From Rhizobium bangladeshense (GTDB taxonomy: Bacteria > Pseudomonadota > Alphaproteobacteria > Rhizobiales > Rhizobiaceae): a stretch of DNA of 64,000 bases. Shown here piece by piece: positions 53,793 to 62,304 of this stretch (position 1 is the first letter of the stretch; every line of letters starts with the position of its first letter). A program made the translations under genes and the position numbers. Where the stretch lies: the NCBI RefSeq assembly GCF_017357245.1, contig NZ_CP071612.1, positions 2,483,001 to 2,547,000 of the forward strand. Reading direction: 5' to 3'. The notes under the pieces are model-generated. The model worked only from the letters and a program-made list of their open reading frames with translations. It did no database searches and had not been told where the DNA came from.

Positions 53793-54503
53793 CTACCGAT
53801 CCATCACGATCATAGCGCCGATGATAGTGCCGCCCGCATCGCGCAACGGCGACATGCGACATCGCACCTGCCGCGATGCCCCCTCGTCGGCTGCACGCTC
53901 GTAGGTGTAGTCGAGCGCCTCGCCGGCAAAACACGCGTCCAGCTTATGCTTGGCGCATTCGGCAAAACGTTTCTCGCCGATGAATTCGGAGAGGTGACGC
54001 CCAATCAGCTCCATCGGCTTCCTACCGAGATGGGCGCTGTTGGCCGCATTGGAATAGAGGTAGCGGTAGTCTCTGGTCAGCACGGCCACCCGATCCGGCA
54101 GGCCTTCGAGGATTGCCGCGTTGAGGAAGCTGCCGTTATCGGTGTCAGGCACGTAGGCTGCCGGCGGATCGATGCGGATATCCTGCGGCGAAGGCACCCG
54201 CCAGTCCGGCCCATGCGTGCCGAAATAGCGGTCGAGCAGGTAGGAAAGCACCGCCGTATGTCCTCGGACACTGGCGCTGTCGTCGGCGTCCCGAGCGACA
54301 AGATGGCTGACGAATTGCAGCTGCATGTAGACTTCGAGCAGATTGCCCGCCTGGCACGCAAGAATCGCCTCGACCAGCGGCTCGACATGACGGTCGAGCG
54401 ACATGACGCGCTGATCGTCGCCCCGGCGTATGGCTTCCTCTATTTGCGCGCATCGCAAGGAAAAGGCTCGAAAAAGCTCCAGCAAGACGCCTCCCACTCC
54501 CAT
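53793..54503 (-). CDS. PAS-domain protein with helical N-terminal region
   Basis: A 236-residue protein. Residues about 1-75 are helical (IEEAIRRGDDQRVMSLDRHVEPLVEAILACQAG, in part). Residues about 120-236 form a PAS domain (LEGLPDRVAVLTRDYRYLYSNAANSAHLG, in part, and RCRMSPLRDAGGTIIGAMIVMDR at the end). No kinase, cyclase or HTH output is attached, so it may sense a small ligand or redox state and act on a partner. Its stop is 4 bp from the palindromic element. Confidence 0.82.
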   Translation of the reverse strand: MGVGGVLLELFRAFSLRCAQIEEAIRRGDDQRVMSLDRHVEPLVEAILACQAGNLLEVYMQLQFVSHLVARDADDSASVRGHTAVLSYLLDRYFGTHGPDWRVPSPQDIRIDPPAAYVPDTDNGSFLNAAILEGLPDRVAVLTRDYRYLYSNAANSAHLGRKPMELIGRHLSEFIGEKRFAECAKHKLDACFAGEALDYTYERAADEGASRQVRCRMSPLRDAGGTIIGAMIVMDR

Positions 54504-54668
54504 TGTCCCAAGTGGCGTGTCCGAAATTGACGCGGCTGCATTTTTCCAAGATGCGCCTTAAGGTAGATATCATTCTCGCACTGGTGGTGACGGCTAACAT
54601 GAAGTTTACTCGGTTTCAATCCGAGAGCACCTGCCGCTTTTCACCGCTGATAAATAAGGGTGTGCTTT

Positions 54669-55604
54669 TCAAGGCGCGAGAGTCTTTTTGATCTGCCAGC
54701 GGTCGTGATACCAGAGCCACTGTTCCGGATATTCCCGCACCCAGCTTTCCACCTTGTCGTTGAGGAGCTGGGCAGCCGCCGGCAGGTCGAGATTGCCTTT
54801 GGCGTCGCGCGGCATCTCCAGCCGCGGCTCGATTTCCAGCCGATAGCGATTCCCCGGCAGGCGGATGCAGCGCGCCGGATAGACCTCGCAATCGAACTGC
54901 CGCACCAGCTTCGGCAGCAACGGATTTGTCTTCACCTCACGCCCGAAGAAGGTGCCCTTCAGCCCCTTGCCGAATTTCTGGTCGACGAGCACGCCCACCC
55001 CCTGGCCCGCTTCCAGCTGGCGCGCGAGCGCGAAGGAGGAGCCGGCATGCGAAGGCACCAGCTTGCCCATGCGCGCGCTGCGGAAATCGAACACCTTTTT
55101 GGCGATATAGGGATTGTTCGGCGGCCGGAAAAGCACCGTCACATGCAGCCCGAAGGCTGCACCTGCCACCGGCAGCAGCTCGAAATTGGCCGTATGTCCC
55201 GTGAAAACGATGAAGGGCCGCGGGTTGTCACGCAGATCGAGGAAAATCGGAATGCCCGACACCTCAACCCTGCCCGGCTCGGGTTTTTCGGGATCGTAGT
55301 CGAACAGCTGGTCGAGGAAGACATATTCGGCTGCGAGCCGACCCATATTTCCCCAGCTGCCTAGAGCGATCTCCTCGATCTCGGCGTCGCTCTTCTCAGG
55401 GAAGGCATTGCGCAGATTGACGAGCATCAGCCTATGGCGACGGGTCCGACGGCCGAGGCGGCGCATCGCCTTGTCTGCAAAGCGAATCGCACCATCGGCG
55501 GGAAACAGCTTCAATATGTTCAGGAAGCCGAACATCGCCTGCGCCACCAGCCATTGCTGGAAATTCCTGAGCGCCAGAACGATCCGGGTGATGATCAGCT
55601 TCAC
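54669..55604 (-). CDS. lpxXL: Lipid A very-long-chain acyltransferase LpxXL
   Basis: A 311-residue LpxL/HtrB-family inner-membrane enzyme that moves 27-hydroxyoctacosanoate from AcpXL to lipid A. An N-terminal hydrophobic helix, the catalytic HX4E motif in FTGHTANFELLP, and FRPPNNPYI then VGVLVDQKFGKG in the substrate-binding region. It is the last gene of the operon that also makes the C28 acyl chain. Length fits the family. Confidence 0.93.
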   Translation of the reverse strand: MKLIITRIVLALRNFQQWLVAQAMFGFLNILKLFPADGAIRFADKAMRRLGRRTRRHRLMLVNLRNAFPEKSDAEIEEIALGSWGNMGRLAAEYVFLDQLFDYDPEKPEPGRVEVSGIPIFLDLRDNPRPFIVFTGHTANFELLPVAGAAFGLHVTVLFRPPNNPYIAKKVFDFRSARMGKLVPSHAGSSFALARQLEAGQGVGVLVDQKFGKGLKGTFFGREVKTNPLLPKLVRQFDCEVYPARCIRLPGNRYRLEIEPRLEMPRDAKGNLDLPAAAQLLNDKVESWVREYPEQWLWYHDRWQIKKTLAP

Positions 55605-55610
55605 GTGAGC

Positions 55611-56639
55611 TCAATCCATCTTGAGGATGATCTTGCCGAAGATTTGACGCGATTCCATCCGCTCCAGCGCCCGGTCGATATCATTGAAGCCGACTTCTGT
55701 GTCGATGACGGGATGAACGAGCCCACGGCCCATCTTCTGCATCGCGTTGGCCATATTCTCCATGCGGCAACCGAAAGAGCCGAACAGCTTCAATTGCTGT
55801 TGAAACAGCATCATCAGGTTCATTTCTGTGGAAACGCCCGAGGTTGAGCCGCAGGTGACGAGACGCCCGCCACGCTTCATGCAGAGCATCGAACCTGCCC
55901 AGGTATCCTTGCCGACATGTTCGAAGACGACATCGACGCCCTTCTTCTTCGTGAGCTTGCGCACCACACCTTCGAAGCGGTCAGTTCGATAGTTGATGAC
56001 GTGATCGGCGCCGAGCGCCTTGGCCTTCTCGATCTTGTCGTCGGAACCGACCGTGGTGATGACGGTGCAGCCGATCTTCTTGGCGAGCTGGATCGCTGCC
56101 GTGCCGATGCCGGAGCCACCGGCATGGACGAGGATCGTTTCGCCGGGTTCGAGTCTGGCATTGTCGAACAGCATGTGCTCGACGGTGCCAAAGGTGACGG
56201 GCGCCAACGCCGCGCCGATCGCATCGACCCCGGGAGGAGCCGGCACCAGCAGGCGCGCCGGCAGATTGACCTTTTCCTGCGCGAAACCGTCGAGATGGAA
56301 ACCGTGCACGCCGGAGACATGTTCGCAGAGATTGTCGCGGCCCTCGCGGCAGGGTCGGCAGAGACCGCAGGTGCGCGCACCATAGATCGAGACGAGCTGA
56401 CCCGGCAGCACATTGGCGACACCCGGCCCGATCGCGTCGACGACCCCGGAAGCCTCAGCGCCGATCACGAGCGGCATCTTGCGCTTGGCGAAAGCCATGC
56501 CGCGCCAGCCCCAAACGTCGATATGGTTGAGGGCCACCGCCTTGACGCGCAGCGTCACCTCGCCTGCAGCAGGTGCATCCGGCTCCGGCAGGTCGGTGAT
56601 CTCAAGCTTGCGGTCGTCGATCAGTTGCAAAGCGCGCAT
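55611..56639 (-). CDS. adh2XL: Zinc-type alcohol dehydrogenase/quinone-reductase of the VLCFA cluster (Adh2XL)
   Basis: A 342-residue MDR-superfamily enzyme. GroES-like domain with GAEASGVVDAIG and the structural-zinc-like Cys set CGLCRPCREGRDNLC; NAD(P) domain with ILVHAGGSGIGTAAIQLAKKIG (in part). Located between fabF1XL and lpxXL, it likely supplies a reductase step (enoyl or keto) in C28 chain building, or oxidises the omega-1 hydroxyl; the exact step is not settled. Gap to lpxXL is 6 bp. Confidence 0.88.
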   Translation of the reverse strand: MRALQLIDDRKLEITDLPEPDAPAAGEVTLRVKAVALNHIDVWGWRGMAFAKRKMPLVIGAEASGVVDAIGPGVANVLPGQLVSIYGARTCGLCRPCREGRDNLCEHVSGVHGFHLDGFAQEKVNLPARLLVPAPPGVDAIGAALAPVTFGTVEHMLFDNARLEPGETILVHAGGSGIGTAAIQLAKKIGCTVITTVGSDDKIEKAKALGADHVINYRTDRFEGVVRKLTKKKGVDVVFEHVGKDTWAGSMLCMKRGGRLVTCGSTSGVSTEMNLMMLFQQQLKLFGSFGCRMENMANAMQKMGRGLVHPVIDTEVGFNDIDRALERMESRQIFGKIILKMD

Positions 56640-56696
56640 GGCAAAATCCCTCGCCTCGAAGGCGTTTTTCTTGTCATCAAAATTGTCGGGAACCGC

Positions 56697-57983
56697 TTAA
56701 GCCGGTTCGAGCGCCATGACAAGGCTGGCATTCTGCCCGCCGAAGCCGAAGGAGTTGGAAAGCACAGCCGAAACCTGGGCTTCCCGCTTCTTGTTCGGCA
56801 CGACATCGAGCACGATCGACGGATCGGGATTGGTGTAGTTGATCGTCGGCGGCAGCGTGCCTGTCAGCATCGTCTGCAGCGAGAACACTGCCTCAACCGC
56901 ACCGGCCGCCGTCAGCGTATGTCCGATCATCGACTTGTTCGACGACACCGGAATGCCGACGAGCCGTTCGCCGAAGACGGCTGACATCGCGCCATATTCC
57001 ATCTTGTCGTTCTCAGGCGTCGATGTGCCGTGCGCATTGATATAGCCGATGCCGCTCTCGTCGATGCCGGCATCGGCAAGAGCCGCGCGGATCGTTGCGA
57101 TGGCCGGACCGCCATCGGGCGAGGACCGGGTGCGGTGGAAGCTGTCGGCCTTGTCGCCGGCGCCCTTCATGATACCGAGCACCTTGGCGCCGCGGGCAAC
57201 CGCCGCTTCCAGCGATTCCAGCACCAGGGTCGCCGCGCCCTCGGCAATGACAAAACCGTCGCGATCCTTGCTGAAGGGCTTGGAAGCCTTGGTCGGCGGG
57301 TCGTTCTGGGTCGAAAGGGCCGACAGAAGAGAGAAGCGGATCAGCGCTTCGGCGCTCAGCGACCCGTCGGTCGCGACGGTCAGAGCCCGATCGGTGCGGC
57401 CCTGGCGGATCGCCTCAATGCCGAGCTGGATGGCGGTGACCCCGGAAGCACAGGCCGTCGACAATGTCACGGGAAGGCCACGTGTGCCGAACCGGTCGGC
57501 AAGGCGCTCGGAAATCGCGCCGAACAGCGCCGCCTCGTGGAAGGCCGGGTCGGGCCGCTGGCGCAGCGCCGTCAGGAAGCGCTCATAGGCGTCGCCCGGA
57601 TGGTCGGCAGCCGGCGAGCGGTCTGCGAGTTCGAAACGAGCGCTCCATTCGGGCTCGATCGGCGGCGCGGCAAGAAACAGCGGACCATTGAAATCGCCCG
57701 AGAGACCGGCATCGGCCAATGCTTCGATGGTCGTCTCGCGCGCAAAGGCATAGGAGCGCTCGACGGCATTCGGCACCGGAATCTCGATGAAATCGACTGT
57801 GCCGGCGATCCGTGTCGATAGGCCTTCTGTAGGAAAACGGTTGATCGCGTGGATACCGGAGGTGCCGGAGGAAAGGGCCGCCCAGTTGTCCTTCAGACCT
57901 TGGCCGAGCGAAGTGATGATGCCCATGCCGGTCACTGCAACGATCGGCCGGCCGAGATGATCCTTGTAAGCGGAAGCTGTCAT
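56697..57983 (-). CDS. fabF1XL: Beta-ketoacyl-ACP synthase FabF1XL (active ketosynthase)
   Basis: A 428-residue condensing enzyme; the start at 57983 follows GAGGAGAGAT. The full Cys-His-His triad is present: C178 in LSTACASGVTA, H318 in YINAHGTSTPEND and H355 in SMIGHTLTAAGAVE. It extends acyl-AcpXL with malonyl units to reach C28. The partner FabF2XL, encoded 10 bp upstream, lacks the active Cys, so the two may form a heterodimer with this one as the catalytic half. Confidence 0.93.
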   Translation of the reverse strand: MTASAYKDHLGRPIVAVTGMGIITSLGQGLKDNWAALSSGTSGIHAINRFPTEGLSTRIAGTVDFIEIPVPNAVERSYAFARETTIEALADAGLSGDFNGPLFLAAPPIEPEWSARFELADRSPAADHPGDAYERFLTALRQRPDPAFHEAALFGAISERLADRFGTRGLPVTLSTACASGVTAIQLGIEAIRQGRTDRALTVATDGSLSAEALIRFSLLSALSTQNDPPTKASKPFSKDRDGFVIAEGAATLVLESLEAAVARGAKVLGIMKGAGDKADSFHRTRSSPDGGPAIATIRAALADAGIDESGIGYINAHGTSTPENDKMEYGAMSAVFGERLVGIPVSSNKSMIGHTLTAAGAVEAVFSLQTMLTGTLPPTINYTNPDPSIVLDVVPNKKREAQVSAVLSNSFGFGGQNASLVMALEPA

Positions 57984-57993
57984 ATCTCTCTCC

Positions 57994-59199
57994 TCACGCC
58001 TCTGCGGAAAGAACGGCGACACCCTCGCCGCGCTGATGTCCGACCGTTGTTACGACGGCTGCCTTCGTACCCGCCTTCATCGGCGCTTCGTGGGCTGTAT
58101 CGAAGGGCGGAACCTTGGCCTTGGCATCGATGGCAAGGGCTGCGAGCGCCAGCCCGAGCGGGAACTGCGCCTCGATGGTGTGGCCGGAAATACCGCCGAA
58201 GCCGCGGATCGCAGCACCCGCAAGCTGATGTTCCAGCACCGCCTTCTCGCGGGCGGCGATCTCGTGCATGCCGGTCGAGCCGGAGAAGATCGCCGTGCTC
58301 TCTGCCGGGAGCTCCGCGGCGGGCTTCAACAGCCGCTCCATCCGCGCTTCGAAATTACCGGCGCCGCGATTGCCGCGATCGCCTTCGACAGCGCTGATCG
58401 TCGCATAGATGTGCGCGCCACGCTCTTCCGCATGCTTGCGCGATTCCAGCACCAGGAAGGCGCCGGCGGAACCGGTGATCATGCCGCCGCCCTCAAGGCT
58501 GGAGCGCGACCAGAGCGGCGCCCATTCGCCGCGCGTATGCGCGCCAACCGCTTCGGTGAGCAGGATCATATCGGGACGCTCGGCAGCAAAGGCGCCCCCA
58601 ACTAGCGCATGGGTCGATTCGCCGGAGCGGATGCGCCAGAAGGCTGTCTCAACGGCGGAAACGCCTGACGCTTCCTCGCCCATGAAGGTGCGCGAGGAGC
58701 CCGTGACCTTGTGAACAATGGATATGTTGCCGGCAAGCAGGTTGGAAAGCTGCGCTAGAAAGAGCGTCGGCCTCAGTTCCGTCGTCAGCTTCTCATTAAG
58801 CAGCAGCTCGCGATCGTTGCGCTTCAGACCCTCGTCGACGATCAGCGTGTCGACGTTGATGTCGCGCTCGCCGCCGCCGGCGGCCACGATCATGTCCATC
58901 GTGCCGCAGGCCTCGATATTGTCCTTGAAGCCGGCATCGTCGAGCGCAAGACCCGCGGCGAAGACGCCGATGCGCTGCCAGTTCTCCATCTGGCGCTGGT
59001 CGCCGCGCTTTGCGATCTGCTGCGACCAGTCGATCTCGGGCAGCGGATGCACCGGATAGGGTTTGAATTTCTCGATCTCGACGATTGCCGTCGGGGCACG
59101 CTCGGCAGAAAGCAGCGCAATATGCGCGTCCTTTCCGACGCCCTGACAGGTGACGATGCCGACGCCTGAAATGACGACGTCGTTTGCAGCCTTGTTCAT
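57994..59199 (-). CDS. fabF2XL: Beta-ketoacyl-ACP synthase-like FabF2XL lacking catalytic Cys (chain-length-factor-like)
   Basis: A 401-residue thiolase-fold protein; the start follows GGGAGTGGTTGG and overlaps fabZXL by 4 bp. At the nucleophile position the sequence reads FMGEEASGVSA, so Glu176 replaces Cys. The first His motif is changed (IFSGSTGMH), while the second His survives (GISGHTIEA, H340). This is the pattern of the beta subunit (chain length factor) of type II polyketide ketosynthases. It probably pairs with FabF1XL to set the very long chain. The role is inferred from the residues. Confidence 0.9.
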   Translation of the reverse strand: MNKAANDVVISGVGIVTCQGVGKDAHIALLSAERAPTAIVEIEKFKPYPVHPLPEIDWSQQIAKRGDQRQMENWQRIGVFAAGLALDDAGFKDNIEACGTMDMIVAAGGGERDINVDTLIVDEGLKRNDRELLLNEKLTTELRPTLFLAQLSNLLAGNISIVHKVTGSSRTFMGEEASGVSAVETAFWRIRSGESTHALVGGAFAAERPDMILLTEAVGAHTRGEWAPLWSRSSLEGGGMITGSAGAFLVLESRKHAEERGAHIYATISAVEGDRGNRGAGNFEARMERLLKPAAELPAESTAIFSGSTGMHEIAAREKAVLEHQLAGAAIRGFGGISGHTIEAQFPLGLALAALAIDAKAKVPPFDTAHEAPMKAGTKAAVVTTVGHQRGEGVAVLSAEA

Positions 59200-59678
59200 C
59201 CAACCACTCCCTGCGCTGCGATCGCGTCGAGAAGCCCGACCTCGCCGGCGCGTTTTTTTACGATATCGCCGAGCGGAACCTCGCTGAAGGGCATGGTGCG
59301 CAGTTTCAGCTGCGCATCGCAGACCTTCTTGCCGCCGCTGGTGATCTTGGCCTTGGTGACCGCGAAACCCGAACCGTCGTGTTCCAGCACCGCCTCGATG
59401 TCGAGCACGGCCTCCGGTTCAACGAAAGTGCGCATCTTGGCGCCGTCGACCGACATCAAGAAGGGCATGGCGGCAAAATCGGTGGCGGCAAGCACCAGCA
59501 TCCCGGAGGCCTGCGCCATAGTCTCGATCAAGAGCACTCCGGGAACGAGCGGCATGCCGGGAAAATGGCCCTCGAAAACGGGGCTCTTGGCCGGCACGAC
59601 GGAGCGCGCCGTAAGCGTACCCTTCTTCAGGTCCACCGCCTGAACGCGGTCAATCATCTGGAAATATTCCAGCAGCAT
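59196..59678 (-). CDS. fabZXL: 3-hydroxyacyl-ACP dehydratase FabZXL
   Basis: A 160-residue hot-dog dehydratase. The catalytic His38 lies in FEGHFPGMPLVPGVLL, and Glu52 in IETMAQASGML. It removes water from 3-hydroxyacyl-AcpXL in each elongation cycle towards the C28 chain. Its stop overlaps the start of fabF2XL. Confidence 0.93.
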   Translation of the reverse strand: MLLEYFQMIDRVQAVDLKKGTLTARSVVPAKSPVFEGHFPGMPLVPGVLLIETMAQASGMLVLAATDFAAMPFLMSVDGAKMRTFVEPEAVLDIEAVLEHDGSGFAVTKAKITSGGKKVCDAQLKLRTMPFSEVPLGDIVKKRAGEVGLLDAIAAQGVVG

Positions 59679-59727
59679 TCGGATCCTCCGGCCCGACGAG
59701 CCATCTCCGCCCGCCGGTGACGCCTAC

Positions 59728-59790
59728 TTAGAGCAATTCCGGGAAAAGTGCGAAGAGGTTTCGCAGGAATTGCGTAAGAACAGAACCGCA
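59728..59790. repeat. Short palindromic rhizobial intergenic repeat
   Basis: GCAATTCC (59733-59740) and GGAATTGC (59766-59773) are inverted copies around GGGAAAAGTGCGAAG. This sequence is common between genes in Rhizobium. A further exact palindrome GATTCAT-C-ATGAATC lies at 59804-59818. Both are in the gap between acpXL and fabZXL. Confidence 0.5.
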
Positions 59791-59895
59791 GAACGGTTCG
59801 GGCGATTCATCATGAATCTGAACCGATCTAGGAACGAAACCGCCCGGCCGCCATGGTCAGGGCGGCAGGGCGTTCAAAAAACACTGATATGTCGC

Positions 59896-60174
59896 TCAGG
59901 CCTTGGCTGCTTTGAGCTCGTCGATCTTCGCGCAGAGGTTCTTCAGCACGAAATATTCTTCCGTGGAAACCTTGCCTTCGTTGACCTCCTGCGTCCACTT
60001 TTCGAGCGGAATCTTGATGCCGAATTCCTTGTCGATCGCAAAGACGATGTCGAGAAAATCGAGGCTGTCGATACCGAGGTCGTCGATCGTATGGCTCTCC
60101 GGCGTGATCGTGGCGCGATCGATCTCGCTGGTTTCTGCAATAATGTCGGCAACTTTATCGAATGTAGCGGTCAC
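59896..60174 (-). CDS. acpXL: Acyl carrier protein AcpXL (very-long-chain)
   Basis: A 92-residue carrier. The GTG start at 60174 follows GAGGTACAGCGC and gives the known AcpXL length; a longer frame from ATG 60213 is less likely. The 4'-phosphopantetheine Ser is S37 in [13 protein letters not shown]. AcpXL carries the growing 27-hydroxyoctacosanoyl chain to LpxXL for lipid A, which in rhizobia supports membrane stability during nodule infection. First gene of the cluster. Confidence 0.95.
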
Positions 60175-60515
60175 GCGCTGTACCTCATGAAATGACGATT
60201 TAGACCCCCTCATAGGCAAATCCTTTTCAAAAGCCAATGCTTTCGTCCGGGCGTCGCGGCAATTTGACAACAAGGTGTTGCCTAAACAGCAATGGAACGC
60301 CGGCGAGCGCGCGCGCCGAAAATAGGGCATGTGGCGCAAAACCATGCCTCGATTTCTGCAGGAATAGCATGCGTCAAGACAAATACCTCCAGAGCGGCGA
60401 GCGGAGACGAAGTAAGGGGATGTCGAGGCGGAGGAATAGTTTCGCCGACGGGACGAAAGCCATCGAATCAGGCGTGTGGACGCAGAATTCGCTTGTCCAA
60501 CATCCGCATCGGTCT

Positions 60516-60529
60516 TTGATCTGAATCAA
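60516..60529 (+). promoter_or_regulatory. FNR/FnrN anaerobox 1
   Basis: TTGATCTGAATCAA is a perfect TTGAT-N4-ATCAA site, 107 bp before the fnrN start. It is probably the activating site. Confidence 0.85.
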
Positions 60530-60546
60530 ATAATGCGCGCCGGCAT

Positions 60547-60560
60547 TTGATATTCATCAA
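60547..60560 (+). promoter_or_regulatory. FNR/FnrN anaerobox 2
   Basis: TTGATATTCATCAA, a second perfect site, 31 bp (about three helix turns) from the first and nearer to fnrN. In R. leguminosarum fnrN the proximal of two such boxes mediates self-repression; the same layout is seen here. Confidence 0.85.
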
Positions 60561-60622
60561 GCTCTGCCGGAAGAGATCCCGATCGCGTTCCGGCATGTCC
60601 GGTTTTTTGAAGGATCACGACG

Positions 60623-61342
60623 ATGGACGTCGCCAGCAGTGAGATTTTCGAAACAGGCACGCCCGTCGCATGTCGTTCCTGTCAGGCGCGTCACGGTGTC
60701 GTCTGCGGCGCCTTGTCGAACGCCCAGCTGAAGGAGCTCAACCGCCACTCCCTGCGCCGCAAGATCGAGGCGGGCTCGGAGATCATTGCGCAAGGACCGG
60801 AGTGCTCTTTTTATTCAAACATCATGCGCGGGGTGGTAAAGCTCTGCAAGATGATGGCGGACGGACGCCAGCAGATCGTCGGGCTGCAGTTCGCTCCCGA
60901 TTTCGTCGGCAGACCCTTCGTGCGCGAAAGCACACTGTCGGCGGAAGCGGCAACCGACGCCGATATTTGTGTCTTCCCGCGCAACCTGCTCGACCGCATG
61001 ATTGCAGAGACGCCGGAGCTGCAGCGCAGGCTGCACGATCAGGCCCTCAACGAGCTGGACGCCGCACGCGAATGGATGCTGACGCTCGGCCGCCGCACGG
61101 CGGAGGAGAAAGTTGCAAGCCTGCTCCACCTCATCGCAACCCATGCAGAGCCGCAAACCGCCATCAGCACGGCCTTCGACCTGCCGCTGTCGCGCGCAGA
61201 GATCGCCGATTTTCTCGGGCTGACGATCGAAACCGTCAGCCGGCAGATGACCAGGCTGCGCAAGCGGGGTGTCATCTTGATCGAGAACTCCAGACATATT
61301 GTCGTGCCCGATCTGGATGAGCTGGAAAGGATCAGCGCATAA
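60623..61342 (+). CDS. fnrN: FnrN, oxygen-sensing Crp/Fnr regulator
   Basis: A 239-residue activator. The N-terminal cluster C17, C20, C28 (CRSCQARHGVVC) plus C116 (DADICVFP) fits the 4Fe-4S oxygen sensor of FNR. The cNMP-like beta-roll spans about 40-140. The HTH has the DNA-reading motif ETVSRQMTRL. Under micro-oxic conditions it switches on fixNOQP, fixGHIS and related genes needed in nodules. Two perfect anaeroboxes in its promoter indicate self-regulation. Confidence 0.94.
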   Translation: MDVASSEIFETGTPVACRSCQARHGVVCGALSNAQLKELNRHSLRRKIEAGSEIIAQGPECSFYSNIMRGVVKLCKMMADGRQQIVGLQFAPDFVGRPFVRESTLSAEAATDADICVFPRNLLDRMIAETPELQRRLHDQALNELDAAREWMLTLGRRTAEEKVASLLHLIATHAEPQTAISTAFDLPLSRAEIADFLGLTIETVSRQMTRLRKRGVILIENSRHIVVPDLDELERISA

Positions 61343-61370
61343 CGCAATCAAAGGTCGAATTCGGATTCAG

Positions 61371-61442
61371 GCGCTGATCCGGGATCAGCGCATAAGAGGA
61401 TCGGATGTAGAGTCGGTTCGGGCGCTGATCCGGGATCAGCGC
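61371..61442. repeat. Duplicated 21-bp palindrome at the 3' side of fnrN
   Basis: GCGCTGATCC-G-GGATCAGCGC occurs exactly twice, at 61371-61391 and 61422-61442. The end of fnrN itself reads GGATCAGCGCATAA, and the first copy continues with the same CATAA, so a short segment around the fnrN stop was copied. The second copy overlaps the stop of the L,D-transpeptidase gene. They may act as bidirectional terminators. Confidence 0.65.
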
Positions 61443-61864
61443 CTGATAACCACACGGGTATTGGCTAGGCCTGCCTGCCGCGCCAGTGAGAAGAACTCTG
61501 CCGCATTATCGGGATGCAGGCGAACGCAGCCATGCGAGGCCGGCGTGCCGAGCCGCTTAAGATCGAAAGTGGCATGAACGGCATAACCACCGTTGAAAAA
61601 CACTGCGTAAGGCATCGGCGCATTGTCGTATTTGCGGGAGCGATGGTTGCGCGACAGCCATTTTGCGCTCCAGGAGCCAGTCGGCGTGACATAGCCATTG
61701 CGCGCGGTCGAAACCTTCCAGCGATACTTGACGAAGCCGTTCTCGGTGACGGTCATCGTCTGTTTGCCGATGCTGATATTCGCAACCAGCGTTGCCGCCT
61801 CAGCCGCAACCGGAGAAAACTGCAGCAATAAACTTGCGGCTGCGGCCACAACAATCGTCTTCAT
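61436..61864 (-). CDS. L,D-transpeptidase (YkuD) family protein
   Basis: A 142-residue exported enzyme. Signal peptide 1-23 (ends AEAA). The YkuD domain (about 26-142) has ISIGKQTMTVTENG at the start, His in YAVHATFDLKRLG and the catalytic Cys in ASHGCVRLHPDNA. It cross-links peptidoglycan (3-3) or attaches proteins to it. It has minimal domain length with no LysM. Convergent with fnrN. Confidence 0.92.
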   Translation of the reverse strand: MKTIVVAAAASLLLQFSPVAAEAATLVANISIGKQTMTVTENGFVKYRWKVSTARNGYVTPTGSWSAKWLSRNHRSRKYDNAPMPYAVFFNGGYAVHATFDLKRLGTPASHGCVRLHPDNAAEFFSLARQAGLANTRVVIRR

Positions 61865-62012
61865 GATAACCCCTCTTCGCGCCCGCGCAGTTGGATTGCG
61901 CCCTCACGACAGAGAGACTACGACGATACTTATTATATAGCTTTAATCCGAATGGTAATCACAGTTCTAACCGGCAGAAACAGGCGTTAGCGCCGCAGGA
62001 GCATAGCTCGCC

Positions 62013-62213
62013 TCACTGAAGTTTGCTCGCCGCCGGGGTCTGCTTGAGCTTCTGGTAGGCCTTGTTCATCTTTTCGCGGATGGAAGCCATGGTGCCGAGA
62101 TTATGGCCGCAGGCCGCGCAGGTTATGATGTCGGTCTCGCGGATCTCGGGCCGCTCGATTTTCATCTTGGTGCTTTTGCACTTTGGGCACGGTAGTTCAA
62201 CCTGAACTGTCAT
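62013..62213 (-). CDS. Small zinc-ribbon protein
   Basis: A 66-residue protein with CPKCKSTKMKIERPEIRETDIITCAACG (in part): two CxxC pairs 22 residues apart, a zinc ribbon. It resembles N-terminal ribbons of transcription- or RNA-related proteins. A basic C-terminal helix (REKMNKAYQKLKQ) could contact nucleic acid. No function can be assigned. Confidence 0.75.
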   Translation of the reverse strand: MTVQVELPCPKCKSTKMKIERPEIRETDIITCAACGHNLGTMASIREKMNKAYQKLKQTPAASKLQ

Positions 62214-62304
62214 CGCTCTGCTTCCGGTCTGATGGATGTGAGGCGTTTCGCATAAACGTTTGCGACGGAACTGTCCACCGGGCGTGAGTGATGCCGCAAG
62301 CCCC

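Larger units (their letters stand above)
60175..60622. other. Divergent region between acpXL and fnrN
   Basis: No gene is seen in 448 bp. It holds the acpXL promoter area and, close to fnrN, two anaeroboxes (60516-60529 and 60547-60560). The middle (60300-60500) shows nothing I can name. Confidence 0.5.
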
